14,285 bases of DNA from an uncultured Bacillota bacterium. Its GTDB lineage: Bacteria; Bacillota; Clostridia; Christensenellales; QAND01. Below, piece after piece: positions 1 through 6,715 of the stretch (positions are counted from its first letter, which is position 1; every line of letters starts with the position of its first letter). The stretch is taken from assembly GCA_905208455.1 (NCBI GenBank), contig CAJLPK010000041.1, positions 1-14,285 on the forward strand, written 5' to 3'. Below the pieces are notes generated by a model. That model was not told where the DNA came from. It saw nothing but the letters and a program-made list of their open reading frames with translations, and made no database searches. Position numbers and translations under genes: made by a program.

Positions 1-96
1 GACCGTGCCGCGCTCGCGGGTAACGAGCGTCAAAATGCGGTCATGATCGCGGTAATTCACGGCTTGCGCCACTACGGCAAATACGGTTTGTTGCAT
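1..96 (-). CDS. recO: RecO, DNA repair protein, N-terminal fragment (cut by window edge)
   Basis: Only the first 32 codons are present, reading leftward from an ATG at 94-96. The translation starts MQQTVFAVVAQAVNYRDHDR and continues ILTLVTRERGTV. This is the typical start of the RecO OB-fold, where an aromatic/acidic 'YRE-DRILTLLTRE-G' segment forms the first strands. RecO loads RecA onto SSB-coated DNA together with RecR in recombinational repair. A GAGGAAC ribosome-binding site lies a few bases upstream, inside the end of the preceding small gene, whose stop (72-74) overlaps the recO start by 25 bp. The position downstream of era and the yqzL-like gene is the classical Gram-positive order, which supports the call. 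The rest of the gene lies outside the window. Confidence 0.88.
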   Translation of the reverse strand, partial: MQQTVFAVVAQAVNYRDHDRILTLVTRERGTV

Positions 97-197
97 GTAG
101 GTTCCTCGATGGGTTTGGTTTTTCTATACAGTAAATAATCCACTACGCGCCCGGTGCGGCAAAACTGCTGCCAGCGGGCAAGCTCGGCCTGCTTCAA
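72..197 (-). CDS. yqzL: YqzL-like small protein between era and recO (41 aa, TTG start)
   Basis: This small frame reads MKQAELARWQQFCRTGRVVD then YLLYRKTKPIEEPTCNKPYLP. Bacillus YqzL is a roughly 47-residue protein encoded in exactly this slot between era and recO. Its family pattern is a Trp, then F..TG..D.YL.Y/FK, which is visible here as W9...F12..TG..VDYLLYRK. The start is chosen as the TTG at 195-197, because a GGGGAGGTG ribosome-binding site (plus-strand 205-213) sits about 9 bases upstream. The longer frame beginning at 287 has no such site. The 3' end overlaps the recO start by 25 bp, which suggests translational coupling. The function of YqzL is unknown. The family match is from memory of a short motif, so the identity is probable rather than certain; the good ribosome-binding site and position argue for a real gene. 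Confidence 0.68.
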   Translation of the reverse strand: MKQAELARWQQFCRTGRVVDYLLYRKTKPIEEPTCNKPYLP

Positions 198-362
198 TCC
201 TATGCACCTCCCCGGCCAAATAGGCTTTTGGTTAGCTTGCCCGGGAAGGGGCGGCGCGTCTATGGCAATGCCTTGCAGATTTGCCAATCGCTGGCAGATC
301 CTGCGGCAGGAAACAACACATTCAAAAAGGCTGCAAAATGGGAAGAAAACAAAAAGGAAGGC
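198..362. other. Era-yqzL intergenic stretch
   Basis: About 165 bp lie between the era stop and the yqzL-like start. No convincing promoter or terminator is visible. Read on the minus strand there is an imperfect hairpin around 263-300 (TGCCA...TGGCA core), and the yqzL ribosome-binding site sits at 205-213. The stretch is probably transcribed leader or intercistronic RNA. Confidence 0.4.
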
Positions 363-1250
363 TTATTCGTAGCCCAGGTCCTTGAGGGCGGAGGGGGAAT
401 TTCGCCAATTCTCCCGTACCTTGACAAAGAGCTGTAAAAATACCCTTGCCCCAAAAAAATCTTCCAGTTCCTCGCGTGCTTGGCTGCCAATGTGCTTTAG
501 CATCGCGCCCCGATGGCCGATGACAATGCCCTTATGGCTCTGCCGTTCGCAATAGATCAGCGCGTGGATCTCCACCACGCCGTCCTCACGCTCCATGAAT
601 TTTTCCAGCTCTACCCCAATGCCATGGGGCACCTCGTCTCTGACGTTGTGCAGGAGCTTTTCACGGATGATTTCGCAGCAAAGGAACGATTCCGGCATAT
701 CCGAAGCAACGTCGGTCGGAAAATAAGCCGGGCCGGGCGGCAGCAGCGCCCGCAGCGTATGCAAAAGGTCCGCCAGCCCCGCGCCGGTCTTTGCCGATAC
801 CGGGCACACATGGCTTACGCCTGGGTAGGCGGCAAGCCGGGCCGACAGGGAGCGGATTTGTTCAGGCTGCGCTAAGTCTATCTTGTTGAGCGCAGCGATG
901 ACGGGCACGCCGCAGTGCGTGGCCCGAAACAGCGCTTCCTCGTCGCGGCTGCCCAAGCCTTTGGCGCCGTCCACAACGACCAGCACTGCTTCAATGTCCG
1001 TTAAGCTATGGCGCACCGCCCCTTCCATATAGCGCCCCAGCTTGTTTTTCGGCTTTTGGATGCCGGGCGTATCCAGCACAACGAGCTGGTACCCTGCCCC
1101 GTTGACCACGCCCATGATACGGTTGCGCGTGGTTTGTGGTTTATCGGAAACAATGGCGACCTTTTCCCCTACCATTGTATTGATCAAAGAGGATTTGCCC
1201 ACATTGGGCCGGCCGATCACGGCCGCGAATCCTGAAACGAATTGGCTCAT
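363..1250 (-). CDS. era: GTPase Era, 16S rRNA-binding ribosome maturation factor
   Basis: This 295-residue protein has the usual length for Era. The GTPase motifs are in order: G1 GRPNVGKS at 13-20, the switch region with PQTTR near 38-42, G3 DTPG at 60-63, G4 NKID at 122-125 and G5 SAK at 152-154. The C-terminal KH domain carries the RNA-binding loop VIGHRG at 243-248. Era binds the 3' end of 16S rRNA during assembly of the small ribosomal subunit, at the cytoplasmic face of the membrane. The ATG at 1248-1250 follows a TAGGAGA ribosome-binding site. The gene lies 54 bp downstream of ybeY, another rRNA maturation factor, and a plausible promoter (1272-1300) lies in that gap, so era can be transcribed both with ybeY and alone. 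All catalytic motifs are intact. Confidence 0.97.
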   Translation of the reverse strand: MSQFVSGFAAVIGRPNVGKSSLINTMVGEKVAIVSDKPQTTRNRIMGVVNGAGYQLVVLDTPGIQKPKNKLGRYMEGAVRHSLTDIEAVLVVVDGAKGLGSRDEEALFRATHCGVPVIAALNKIDLAQPEQIRSLSARLAAYPGVSHVCPVSAKTGAGLADLLHTLRALLPPGPAYFPTDVASDMPESFLCCEIIREKLLHNVRDEVPHGIGVELEKFMEREDGVVEIHALIYCERQSHKGIVIGHRGAMLKHIGSQAREELEDFFGARVFLQLFVKVRENWRNSPSALKDLGYE

Positions 1251-1271
1251 ACAGAGTCTCCTATTGGTTTT

Positions 1272-1300
1272 ATCTTAGCATAAACGGCGCAAAGATACAA
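1272..1300 (-). promoter_or_regulatory. Candidate promoter for era
   Basis: On the minus strand, TTGTAT (plus-strand 1295-1300) is separated by 17 bp from TAAGAT (1272-1277), with TGC directly upstream of the -10 giving an extended -10. Transcription would begin about 15 nt before the era start codon. It falls in the short ybeY-era gap. The -10 and -35 are imperfect. Confidence 0.5.
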
Positions 1301-1304
1301 TGAA

Positions 1305-1814
1305 TCAATCGCGGAAAATGCCCAAGCTGCTCAAAATTTTTTGTGCAATGCTCTGCATGTGCGCCTCGTCCTCCGGGGTCATATGGTCATAGCCCAAAAG
1401 GTGCAGCGCGCCATGCACGGCCAAAAAACAGACCTCCCGCATCAGGCTGTGGCCATAGGCCTCCGCCTGCTCCACCGCGCGGTGCATGGAAATGACGATA
1501 TCCCCCATGAGGATGCGCCCGGTTTCCATATTCACCATCGGCGGCTGCGCCAAGGTGGTAAAATCGCCGGGCACGGCGCCCGCCCAATCCTGGTACGGAA
1601 AGCTGAGCACATCCGTTTCGCGGTCTATATTCCGGCTTTCGCGGTTCAGCCGGCGCATGGCGCGCGGGCCAACCAGCGAAATCTGCACCTCCAGCGGGGC
1701 CGTGACGCCCTTGGCGGTATAAAACACCGCCTGCACCGCCTGCGTCATATTGCCTCTCATCTGGGCATCAAACGGCACGGTACGCTGTAAATTATCGATC
1801 TGCACTTGCTTCAT
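1305..1814 (-). CDS. ybeY: Endoribonuclease YbeY (rRNA maturation factor)
   Basis: This 169-residue protein has the metal-binding signature of the UPF0054/YbeY family, HGALHLLGYDH at residues 134-144. His134, His138 and His144 are the zinc ligands. The conserved TDVLSFP (67-73) and GDIVIS (104-109) strands are also present. YbeY is a single-strand endoribonuclease involved in 16S rRNA 3'-end processing and ribosome quality control. The ATG (1812-1814) overlaps the stop of the upstream pgpH gene in an ATGA tetranucleotide, with a GAGGAGG ribosome-binding site inside pgpH, so the two are translationally coupled. era follows, as in many Gram-positives, but the dgkA and cdd genes that separate the two in Bacillus are missing. 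The length fits the family and nothing looks damaged. Confidence 0.96.
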   Translation of the reverse strand: MKQVQIDNLQRTVPFDAQMRGNMTQAVQAVFYTAKGVTAPLEVQISLVGPRAMRRLNRESRNIDRETDVLSFPYQDWAGAVPGDFTTLAQPPMVNMETGRILMGDIVISMHRAVEQAEAYGHSLMREVCFLAVHGALHLLGYDHMTPEDEAHMQSIAQKILSSLGIFRD

Positions 1815-3946
1815 TGGCCATTGTCCTCCTCTATGCGGGCACGTTTGAGCTGTACGTCGGGGTACTGGATCCGATGATGGTACATGCCGCGCAGCACCGA
1901 TTCAAACGCACGGGCAATGGTGTTGAGGTCCTGGAAGGTAAGATCCACCAGATCCAGCTGCCCGTCGTCATAGCGCTGCTGGATGATCTTCTCCATCGTG
2001 CGCTTATAATCGCCCGCAGCGCCGCCGGCGCGGGTGGCAGCCTCGGTGGCATCCGCCAGCATGATCAGCGCCGCCTCGCGGGTGGTGGGCTTGCCGCCGT
2101 TATGGCGGAAAAGCCCGGGGTCTATATCGGGATCGTTTTCCCTGGCTTTGTTGTAAAAATAATACATCAGCGTCGTGCCGTGGTGCTGAAGGGCGATGCG
2201 CGCGATCTCCGGCGCAATGCCGGCCTCCAGAATCATGCGTTCGCCGTCCGTGGTATGGTTGCGGATGATGCGCGCGCTTTCCAGCGGGGTCAGCTTATCG
2301 TGCGGGTTGGGCAGGTCCTGTACCTGGTTTTCCGCATAAAAGGCCGGGGCCTTTAGCTTGCCGACATCGTGATAGTAGGCCGCCGCCCGGGCCAGCAGCG
2401 GGTCCGCGCCCACCGCCTCCGCCGCCGCCTCTGCCAAATTGCCCACCATGATGGAATGATGGTAGGTGCCGGGCGCCTCCATCGAAAGCCGGTGCAGCAA
2501 GGGGTTGGTGGGATTGCAAAGCTCCATGAGCTTCATGGGCGTTAAAATCTTAAAGCCCTGCTCCCAAATGGGGGTAGAGCCCAGGCACACCATGGACGCC
2601 ACCAGCGCCACGGCCATTGATACCAATACGGACTGCAAAATCGCCAAAAACGTATGGCCCATCAAAAGGCCCATGCAGATGTACACCGCGCCGCCCGAAG
2701 CGCCGGCTACCAGGCCGCAGCCCAAAATGCGCACGCGGCTTTTGCAGCGGTCCGCCAGCTTGGCGCAGGCCGTGCTGCCCGCCATGCCGCTGAGCAGCAC
2801 GGCAAACGCCACCTGCGAGGTAGCGCCGCCGATGAGCGCCATCACGCCGACGAGCGCGCTGGTCAAATTGCCCAGCACCATGCCGGTATGGGCATTCATC
2901 ACCATGCTCATCGTGATTGCAACAAAGCACACCGGCACATAGCCGGGGTTGGTGCGGACGACAAGCAGCGCGGCCAGCAGCACGAACACAATGCAGATGC
3001 CGCCCATCAAAAGCGTTTTGGTCTCAATATCCGGGTCTTTCTCTCGAATGAGGTACACGCCCATGACCGTGAGCAGCAGCACCACCAGCAGCGCGCCGAT
3101 ATACAGCGGCGCATTGAAGCCGCCGGCGACCATGCCCAGCGCTTGCAGCACGGCAAACTGGTCCTCCGTGACCTCCTCGCCCGCTTTTACGATGACCTGC
3201 CCTTTTTTGTATACCACCGGCGTCACGTCGTTTTCCGCCTTGTCGCGGGCGTCCTCGGTGGCGTCCTCATCATACAATAGGTTGGCGTTTAGGTATTTTT
3301 CAATGGGCTTCATCGCCATTTGCTTGCAGACGTCCGGTACGGCAAGCGCTTCGAGCTGCTTTTGCACCCCGTCGCGCGAAAGCGCTACGGCGTCTTCGCC
3401 CACACCGTTTTCAAACGCCGCGTCGGAGGATTCTATCGCCTGGTTTTTGGCCTCCTGCCATTGCGCGTCGGTCGCCAGCAGCAGCTGGTGCAGGGTCTCA
3501 TTGTCCACCTGCTCCGGCATCAGCTGGTTCAGCTCCTGGTAAAATGCCTCTGTCAGCACCGTCTCAATGGTAGGGGCGGGGCCGATCTGGCCGGCCGCCT
3601 CCCACTGGGAGCTGACGGCGTCCAACTGTACAAAGGCATGGTTCCTTACCTGGTCGATTTCATCATAATATGCCTGGATCTGCTCCTGCATGGCCACGGT
3701 CTCCGCTCCGTCCTTGGAATATACGGGCGAAACGGCTTCACGGGCGCGTTTTTTCAGGGCTTCGGTGGCGGCGGTATCCTCCGCCTCGCGCGGGGCGGTG
3801 ATGTTTTCCTCCGGTACGCTGCCGATCTCCAGGTCATAGCTTTTGGGCGTAATGGCAATGGCAACGATTCCAAACACGCAAAGGACAAGAATCGCCAGCG
3901 CGGCCTTTCGGCTCAGGCCTTTGCCCAGCCTGTCCCCCAATGTCAT
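1811..3946 (-). CDS. pgpH: 7TM-HD family membrane protein, PgpH-type c-di-AMP phosphodiesterase (YqfF)
   Basis: This 711-residue protein has the architecture of the 7TMR-HD family. There is an N-terminal membrane segment (about 15-33), a large extracytoplasmic domain rich in charged and helical sequence (about 34-278), a cluster of membrane helices (about 281-457) and a cytoplasmic HD domain (about 480-690). The HD residues are visible: His497, the HDVGK motif with His526-Asp527, His564, the His588-His589 pair and Asp632. In Listeria, PgpH hydrolyses the second messenger c-di-AMP to pApA, and the Bacillus homologue is YqfF. The ATG follows an ideal AAGGAGG site. The gene heads the ybeY-era-recO cluster and has its own promoter (4063-4091) after the phoH terminator. 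All metal-ligand positions are present, so it is expected to be active. Substrate is assigned from family knowledge. Confidence 0.93.
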   Translation of the reverse strand: MTLGDRLGKGLSRKAALAILVLCVFGIVAIAITPKSYDLEIGSVPEENITAPREAEDTAATEALKKRAREAVSPVYSKDGAETVAMQEQIQAYYDEIDQVRNHAFVQLDAVSSQWEAAGQIGPAPTIETVLTEAFYQELNQLMPEQVDNETLHQLLLATDAQWQEAKNQAIESSDAAFENGVGEDAVALSRDGVQKQLEALAVPDVCKQMAMKPIEKYLNANLLYDEDATEDARDKAENDVTPVVYKKGQVIVKAGEEVTEDQFAVLQALGMVAGGFNAPLYIGALLVVLLLTVMGVYLIREKDPDIETKTLLMGGICIVFVLLAALLVVRTNPGYVPVCFVAITMSMVMNAHTGMVLGNLTSALVGVMALIGGATSQVAFAVLLSGMAGSTACAKLADRCKSRVRILGCGLVAGASGGAVYICMGLLMGHTFLAILQSVLVSMAVALVASMVCLGSTPIWEQGFKILTPMKLMELCNPTNPLLHRLSMEAPGTYHHSIMVGNLAEAAAEAVGADPLLARAAAYYHDVGKLKAPAFYAENQVQDLPNPHDKLTPLESARIIRNHTTDGERMILEAGIAPEIARIALQHHGTTLMYYFYNKARENDPDIDPGLFRHNGGKPTTREAALIMLADATEAATRAGGAAGDYKRTMEKIIQQRYDDGQLDLVDLTFQDLNTIARAFESVLRGMYHHRIQYPDVQLKRARIEEDNGQ

Positions 3947-4062
3947 AACGACGCCTCCTTAAGTCTGTCCCGCTGCAAAAAAGCAAGCGGCTTGTTTTAT
4001 ACATTGTACGCCCATTTTGCAAACATTTATACAAAATCCGGGGCATTCCCTTTTTTTCTTAG

Positions 4063-4091
4063 ATTATAGCAGAAGCGCATGGCAAAGTCAC
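4063..4091 (-). promoter_or_regulatory. Promoter for the pgpH-ybeY-era cluster
   Basis: On the minus strand, GTGACT (plus-strand 4086-4091) and a perfect TATAAT (4063-4068) are separated by 17 bp. The TGC before the -10 makes it an extended -10 promoter. It lies just downstream of the phoH terminator and about 110 nt before the pgpH start. The leader contains an A-rich tract and a bulged hairpin just before the ribosome-binding site. Confidence 0.72.
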
Positions 4092-4107
4092 TGCTAACCA
4101 AGGCGCG

Positions 4108-4135
4108 AAAAAAGCCGGCCCCTGAAAGGGCCGGC
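4108..4135 (-). terminator. Rho-independent terminator of phoH
   Basis: Reading leftward, GCCGGCCC pairs perfectly with GGGCCGGC (plus-strand 4114-4135) around a 6-nt loop and is followed by six T residues (4108-4113). It lies 14 bp after the phoH stop and separates phoH transcription from the pgpH promoter. Confidence 0.92.
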
Positions 4136-4148
4136 ACCATGCTGCCGT

Positions 4149-5144
4149 TTATTTTCTGTTTTTGGCGTGCTGCTCAGCCTGGCGCTCGTATTTTTCAAAC
4201 GCCTTGATGATCTCCTTGACCAGCTTATGCCGCACCACGTCGCGGTTGGATAAGCGCACCACGCCGATCCCCTCGATGCCGGAAAGCATCTCCGCGCATT
4301 TTTTCAGCCCGGACCTTTGCCCGCCGGACAGGTCGATCTGCGTAATATCGCCGGTAAGCACCACCTTAGAGCCTTCGCCAAAGCGCGTCAGCACCATTTT
4401 CAGCGTTTCCAGCGTGGCGTTTTGCCCTTCATCCAGCACCAAAAATGCGTCGTTGAGCGTGCGTCCGCGCATGTACGCGATGGGCGCCACCTCGATGACG
4501 CCTTTTTCCAGGCTGCGGCTGAATTGCTCCTGCCCCAAAAAATCAAACAGCGCATCGTACAAGGGGCGCAGGTAGGGGTCTACCTTGCTTTGCAGATCGC
4601 CGGGCAGAAAGCCGAGCTTTTCCCCCGCCTCCACGGCCGGGCGGGTCAGGATGATGCGGCTGACCTCCTTGCGCTTGAGTGCCGCAACCGCCATGGCGAT
4701 GGCCAGGTACGTTTTGCCGGTGCCGGCCGGGCCGATGCAGATGGTCACGGTATTGTCCCGGATGGCCTGGATATACTGCTTTTGCCCCAGCGTCTTGCAT
4801 TTGACCGGCTTGCCCTGGTATGTTACGGCCACGGCATCGCGCGTGGCGGCCATGACCTCCTCGGTTTGGCCGCTGGCGGTCATCTCGATGGCCTGGCTGA
4901 CGGCCCAGTCATTGATAGACTCGCCCTCGGCCGCCATTCTCTGCAGGGTCCTCAGCGTCTGGGCAGCAGCCCGGCGCGCTTCCAAAGCGCCGCGCACCTC
5001 CACCTGCTTATCGCGGGCGTTGATGGACACATCCAGCGCGCGTTCCATCAGGCTGACATTGGCATCGTACGGGCCAAAGACCGTCATCAATTCATCCAGG
5101 GTGGCAAACTCCACCAATTCTATCTCCTTTTTTTCCGTTTCCAA
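4149..5144 (-). CDS. phoH: PhoH family P-loop ATPase
   Basis: A PhoH-like protein of about 331 residues, the family's normal size. There is an N-terminal KH-like region followed by the P-loop ATPase. Numbered from the chosen start, Walker A GPAGTGKT is at about 138-145, LTRPAVEAGEKLGFLPGDL is near 166-184, Walker B LVLDEGQN at about 235-242 and TGDITQIDL at about 264-272. Walker B has DEGQN where DEAQN is common. The biochemical role is not settled; a link to RNA metabolism is usual. The frame is open to a GTG at 5180, but that lies about 8 nt from the predicted transcript start and has no ribosome-binding site. The TTG at 5142-5144 follows AGAGGAG by 7 nt and is preferred. A TTG at 5115-5117 behind AAGGAG is a rival. 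The gene is transcribed alone, with a strong promoter and terminator. Confidence 0.93.
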   Translation of the reverse strand: METEKKEIELVEFATLDELMTVFGPYDANVSLMERALDVSINARDKQVEVRGALEARRAAAQTLRTLQRMAAEGESINDWAVSQAIEMTASGQTEEVMAATRDAVAVTYQGKPVKCKTLGQKQYIQAIRDNTVTICIGPAGTGKTYLAIAMAVAALKRKEVSRIILTRPAVEAGEKLGFLPGDLQSKVDPYLRPLYDALFDFLGQEQFSRSLEKGVIEVAPIAYMRGRTLNDAFLVLDEGQNATLETLKMVLTRFGEGSKVVLTGDITQIDLSGGQRSGLKKCAEMLSGIEGIGVVRLSNRDVVRHKLVKEIIKAFEKYERQAEQHAKNRK

Positions 5145-5167
5145 GCCACTGCTCCTCTGCATTTTTT

Positions 5168-5182
5168 CCGTGCTGTGCACGG
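5168..5182 (-). other. Hairpin at the 5' end of the phoH transcript
   Basis: CCGTGC and GCACGG pair perfectly around a 3-nt loop, about 6 nt after the predicted transcription start. It covers the GTG that would give the longest phoH frame, which argues against that start. It may stabilise the mRNA 5' end. Confidence 0.5.
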
Positions 5183-5194
5183 CATGTTTGTTTT

Positions 5195-5223
5195 ATTATA
5201 TGCCCCAAAAACCCAACTTTCAA
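5195..5223 (-). promoter_or_regulatory. Strong promoter for phoH
   Basis: On the minus strand, TTGAAA (plus-strand 5218-5223), a 17-bp spacer and a perfect TATAAT (5195-5200) form a near-consensus housekeeping promoter. The start of transcription is expected near 5188. It is back-to-back with the dtxR-type gene promoter at 5258-5286. Confidence 0.85.
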
Positions 5224-5257
5224 GCATGGCATGCAAGGGCGGGGCGCACAAAGGAAA

Positions 5258-5286
5258 TTGAACAAACAAAGCAAGTGTGGTATACT
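5258..5286 (+). promoter_or_regulatory. Promoter for the DtxR-type regulator
   Basis: TTGAAC (5258-5263), a 17-bp spacer and TATACT (5281-5286) give a good housekeeping promoter about 50 nt before the GTG start. GGTAT (5279-5283) and ATACC (5294-5298) form a short interrupted dyad over the -10. It does not match the palindromic boxes found at the flavodoxin operon. Confidence 0.78.
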
Positions 5287-5342
5287 TTTCATAATACCAA
5301 AAAACGGGCAGGCACAGCGGCCCCGGCCAAGGAGGCGAGCAG

Positions 5343-5723
5343 GTGAAGATCCAAGAATCCGCAGAAAACTATTTGGAAACGATCCTTATTTTAAGCAAAC
5401 GCAAGGGAGCGGTTCGCTCTATCGACATTGCCAATGAGCTCGGGTTCACCAAGCCCAGCGTCAGCGTGGCCATGAAAAACCTGCGCGAAAACGGGTATGC
5501 CAAAACGGATGAGGACGGTATGATCACGCTCACGGACAAGGGCCGCGAAATTGCGGAGACCATCTATGAGCGGCACACGTTTTTGTCGGATTGGCTGTCG
5601 GCGCTGGGGGTAGAGGAAGCGACGGCCGTGGAGGATGCATGCCGCATCGAGCACGTCATCAGCGCAGAGAGCTTTGAGGCGCTCAAGCGCCATGTACAGC
5701 AGCATACCAAGCCGCAGCGATAA
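5343..5723 (+). CDS. DtxR/MntR-family metal-dependent transcriptional repressor
   Basis: A 126-residue regulator starting at a GTG (5343-5345) behind AAGGAGG with a 7-nt gap. The N-terminal winged helix-turn-helix (about 1-70) contains SIDIANELGFTKPSVSVAMK as the DNA-recognition region. The metal-binding and dimerisation helices follow, with candidate ligands Glu12, His78, Cys100, Glu103 and His104. By alignment with known members, Cys100-x-x-Glu103-His104 matches the Cys102/Glu105/His106 primary site of DtxR rather than the all-Glu/His site of Bacillus MntR, so iron is the more likely metal. The C-terminal SH3-like domain of DtxR/IdeR is absent, as in MntR-sized proteins. It has its own promoter and terminator. 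It converges on the flavodoxin operon, whose leader carries paired palindromes, a plausible target. The family is certain; metal and targets are inferred. Confidence 0.9.
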   Translation: MKIQESAENYLETILILSKRKGAVRSIDIANELGFTKPSVSVAMKNLRENGYAKTDEDGMITLTDKGREIAETIYERHTFLSDWLSALGVEEATAVEDACRIEHVISAESFEALKRHVQQHTKPQR

Positions 5724-5737
5724 CAACGCAGCAAAAG

Positions 5738-5760
5738 CCGGGCCAAGGCCCGGTTTTTTT
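5738..5760 (+). terminator. Rho-independent terminator of the DtxR-type gene
   Basis: CCGGGCC (5738-5744) and GGCCCGG (5747-5753) form a tight hairpin followed by seven T residues, 14 bp after the regulator's stop codon. Confidence 0.9.
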
Positions 5761-6140
5761 GATGCAGCGGGCATACAGGCGCCTGCCCGCCGACCCGATA
5801 CAGGCAGGCTGAAAAAGCGCTGCCTGGCATGTCCGCATACGGCGGCTTGGCACACCTGCCCTCTCCCGATGACGGCCTCATCGTCTCGATGCGCTTTCCT
5901 TCGGCGGCCCGCCGGGCGCACACAGCAAAACCGTCCGAGAGGGGCTAGGTATCTTGGCAGACAGGCCTTCCGATGTGCTTTACAGCCCTGTGCCCGGCGC
6001 ACACAGCAAAAGCGCTGCTTAGTTCCCCCGCGGTATGCGGCCTGGCGCGGCGGCCCAGGCCGGAACAGTGCCGGCCGCCCCCTCCCCCGGGAAAAAGCGG
6101 CTTCCTTATGCAAAATCTATGCGATGGGCCCCGCACAGGC
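5761..6140. other. Gene-free GC-rich spacer with a diverged repeat pair
   Basis: About 380 bp lie between two terminators. Open frames exist on both strands, but their translations are rich in Arg, Gly, Pro, Cys and Ala, resemble no family known to me, and lack ribosome-binding sites. The only structure seen is a diverged direct repeat (5887-5930 and 5971-6011). No promoter or RNA gene is recognised. Confidence 0.55.
5887..6011. repeat. Two-copy diverged direct repeat
   Basis: The copies are 5887-5930 and 5971-6011. Both begin CGATGYGCTTT (offset 84 bp) and end with the identical 15-mer GCGCACACAGCAAAA (5916-5930 and 5997-6011, offset 81 bp), with a diverged middle. Confidence 0.6.
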
Positions 6141-6146
6141 AGGGCA

Positions 6147-6180
6147 TAAAAAAGAACGGGTGTGGGCCCGTTCTTTTTTT
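6147..6180. terminator. Bidirectional terminator downstream of the flavodoxin operon
   Basis: A 10-bp stem, AAAGAACGGG (6151-6160) with CCCGTTCTTT (6167-6176), encloses a 6-nt loop. It is flanked by an A run on the left and a T run on the right, so it can terminate in both directions. It lies about 85 bp after the flavodoxin stop (minus strand). A second small hairpin (ATTCCC/GGGAAT, 6224-6239) lies between. Confidence 0.85.
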
Positions 6181-6262
6181 ATACAATGGGGGAAAGCGAA
6201 GAGGCATTCAAGACATGTAGGGGATTCCCTTTCGGGAATTTTCGACGAAGGAATGGTTTGTT

Positions 6263-6685
6263 TTAAGCAAGCGCTTTCCCCAGAGACTGGCAATTTTCGT
6301 TGGCGTCGTCATCCGGCGCTTCGTTGCAGATAACGGGATCGGCCACCAGCACAGCGCTGTCGCCGCGGCAGACCTCTTCCCAATCGCGCATCCATTGGCC
6401 GTCGCCCCAGCCATAGGAGCCAAATAAGGCAATCTTTTTGCCGTTCAGCTTGGCCCTGCAATCCTGGAACATCGGGTCAAATTCGCTTTCTTCCAGTTGC
6501 TCGCTGCCCATGGAGGGACAGCCAAACGCTACGGCGTCATACGCATCCATCTGGTCTGCGCCAAACTCCGCAGAGGAAAACAGCGACACCTCCGCGCCGG
6601 CCTGCTTGGCCCCCTCGGCCACCTGCTGGGCCATTTGCTCGGTGTTGCCCGTACCGGACCAATAAACAACTGCTACTTTACTCAT
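6263..6685 (-). CDS. Short-chain flavodoxin
   Basis: A 140-residue protein, the size of clostridial short-chain flavodoxins. The FMN phosphate loop WSGTGNTE is at 9-16. The two isoalloxazine loops follow: GCPSMGSEQLEES at 55-67 and FGSYGWGDGQWMRDW at 88-102, with Tyr91 or the nearby Trp likely to stack on the flavin. Flavodoxins carry one or two electrons in the cytoplasm and commonly replace ferredoxin when iron is scarce. The ATG at 6683-6685 follows a modest AGGGTG site. The gene is the last of three in a minus-strand operon, 30 bp after the DUF3793 gene. A TATTAT sequence in that gap lacks a matching -35, so no separate promoter is claimed. The company of a DtxR-type regulator gene next door fits iron-dependent expression. 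Confidence 0.93.
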   Translation of the reverse strand: MSKVAVVYWSGTGNTEQMAQQVAEGAKQAGAEVSLFSSAEFGADQMDAYDAVAFGCPSMGSEQLEESEFDPMFQDCRAKLNGKKIALFGSYGWGDGQWMRDWEEVCRGDSAVLVADPVICNEAPDDDANENCQSLGKALA

Positions 6686-6715
6686 GATACACCCTACTTT
6701 CTTTAGGATAATATT

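Noticed and set aside
3947..4060. Riboswitch in the pgpH leader
   Set aside because: Only an A-rich stretch and a small bulged hairpin are visible. Nothing resembles the c-di-AMP (ydaO) riboswitch or another class I know.
4093..4102. GGTTAG half-site near the pgpH promoter as part of the same regulon
   Set aside because: Only one arm is present, with no inverted partner, so a chance match is likely. A similar single arm occurs at 230-236.
5279..5298. A copy of the flavodoxin-operon box at the DtxR-type gene promoter (autoregulation)
   Set aside because: GGTAT...ATACC is a dyad, but it does not contain the GTTAGT...ACTAAC arms, so it is not the same site.
5391..6113. A 240-codon minus-strand frame opposite the DtxR-type gene
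   Set aside because: It runs through the regulator gene and its terminator in antisense. Its composition is that of GC-rich noncoding sequence, apart from the duplicated segment listed separately.
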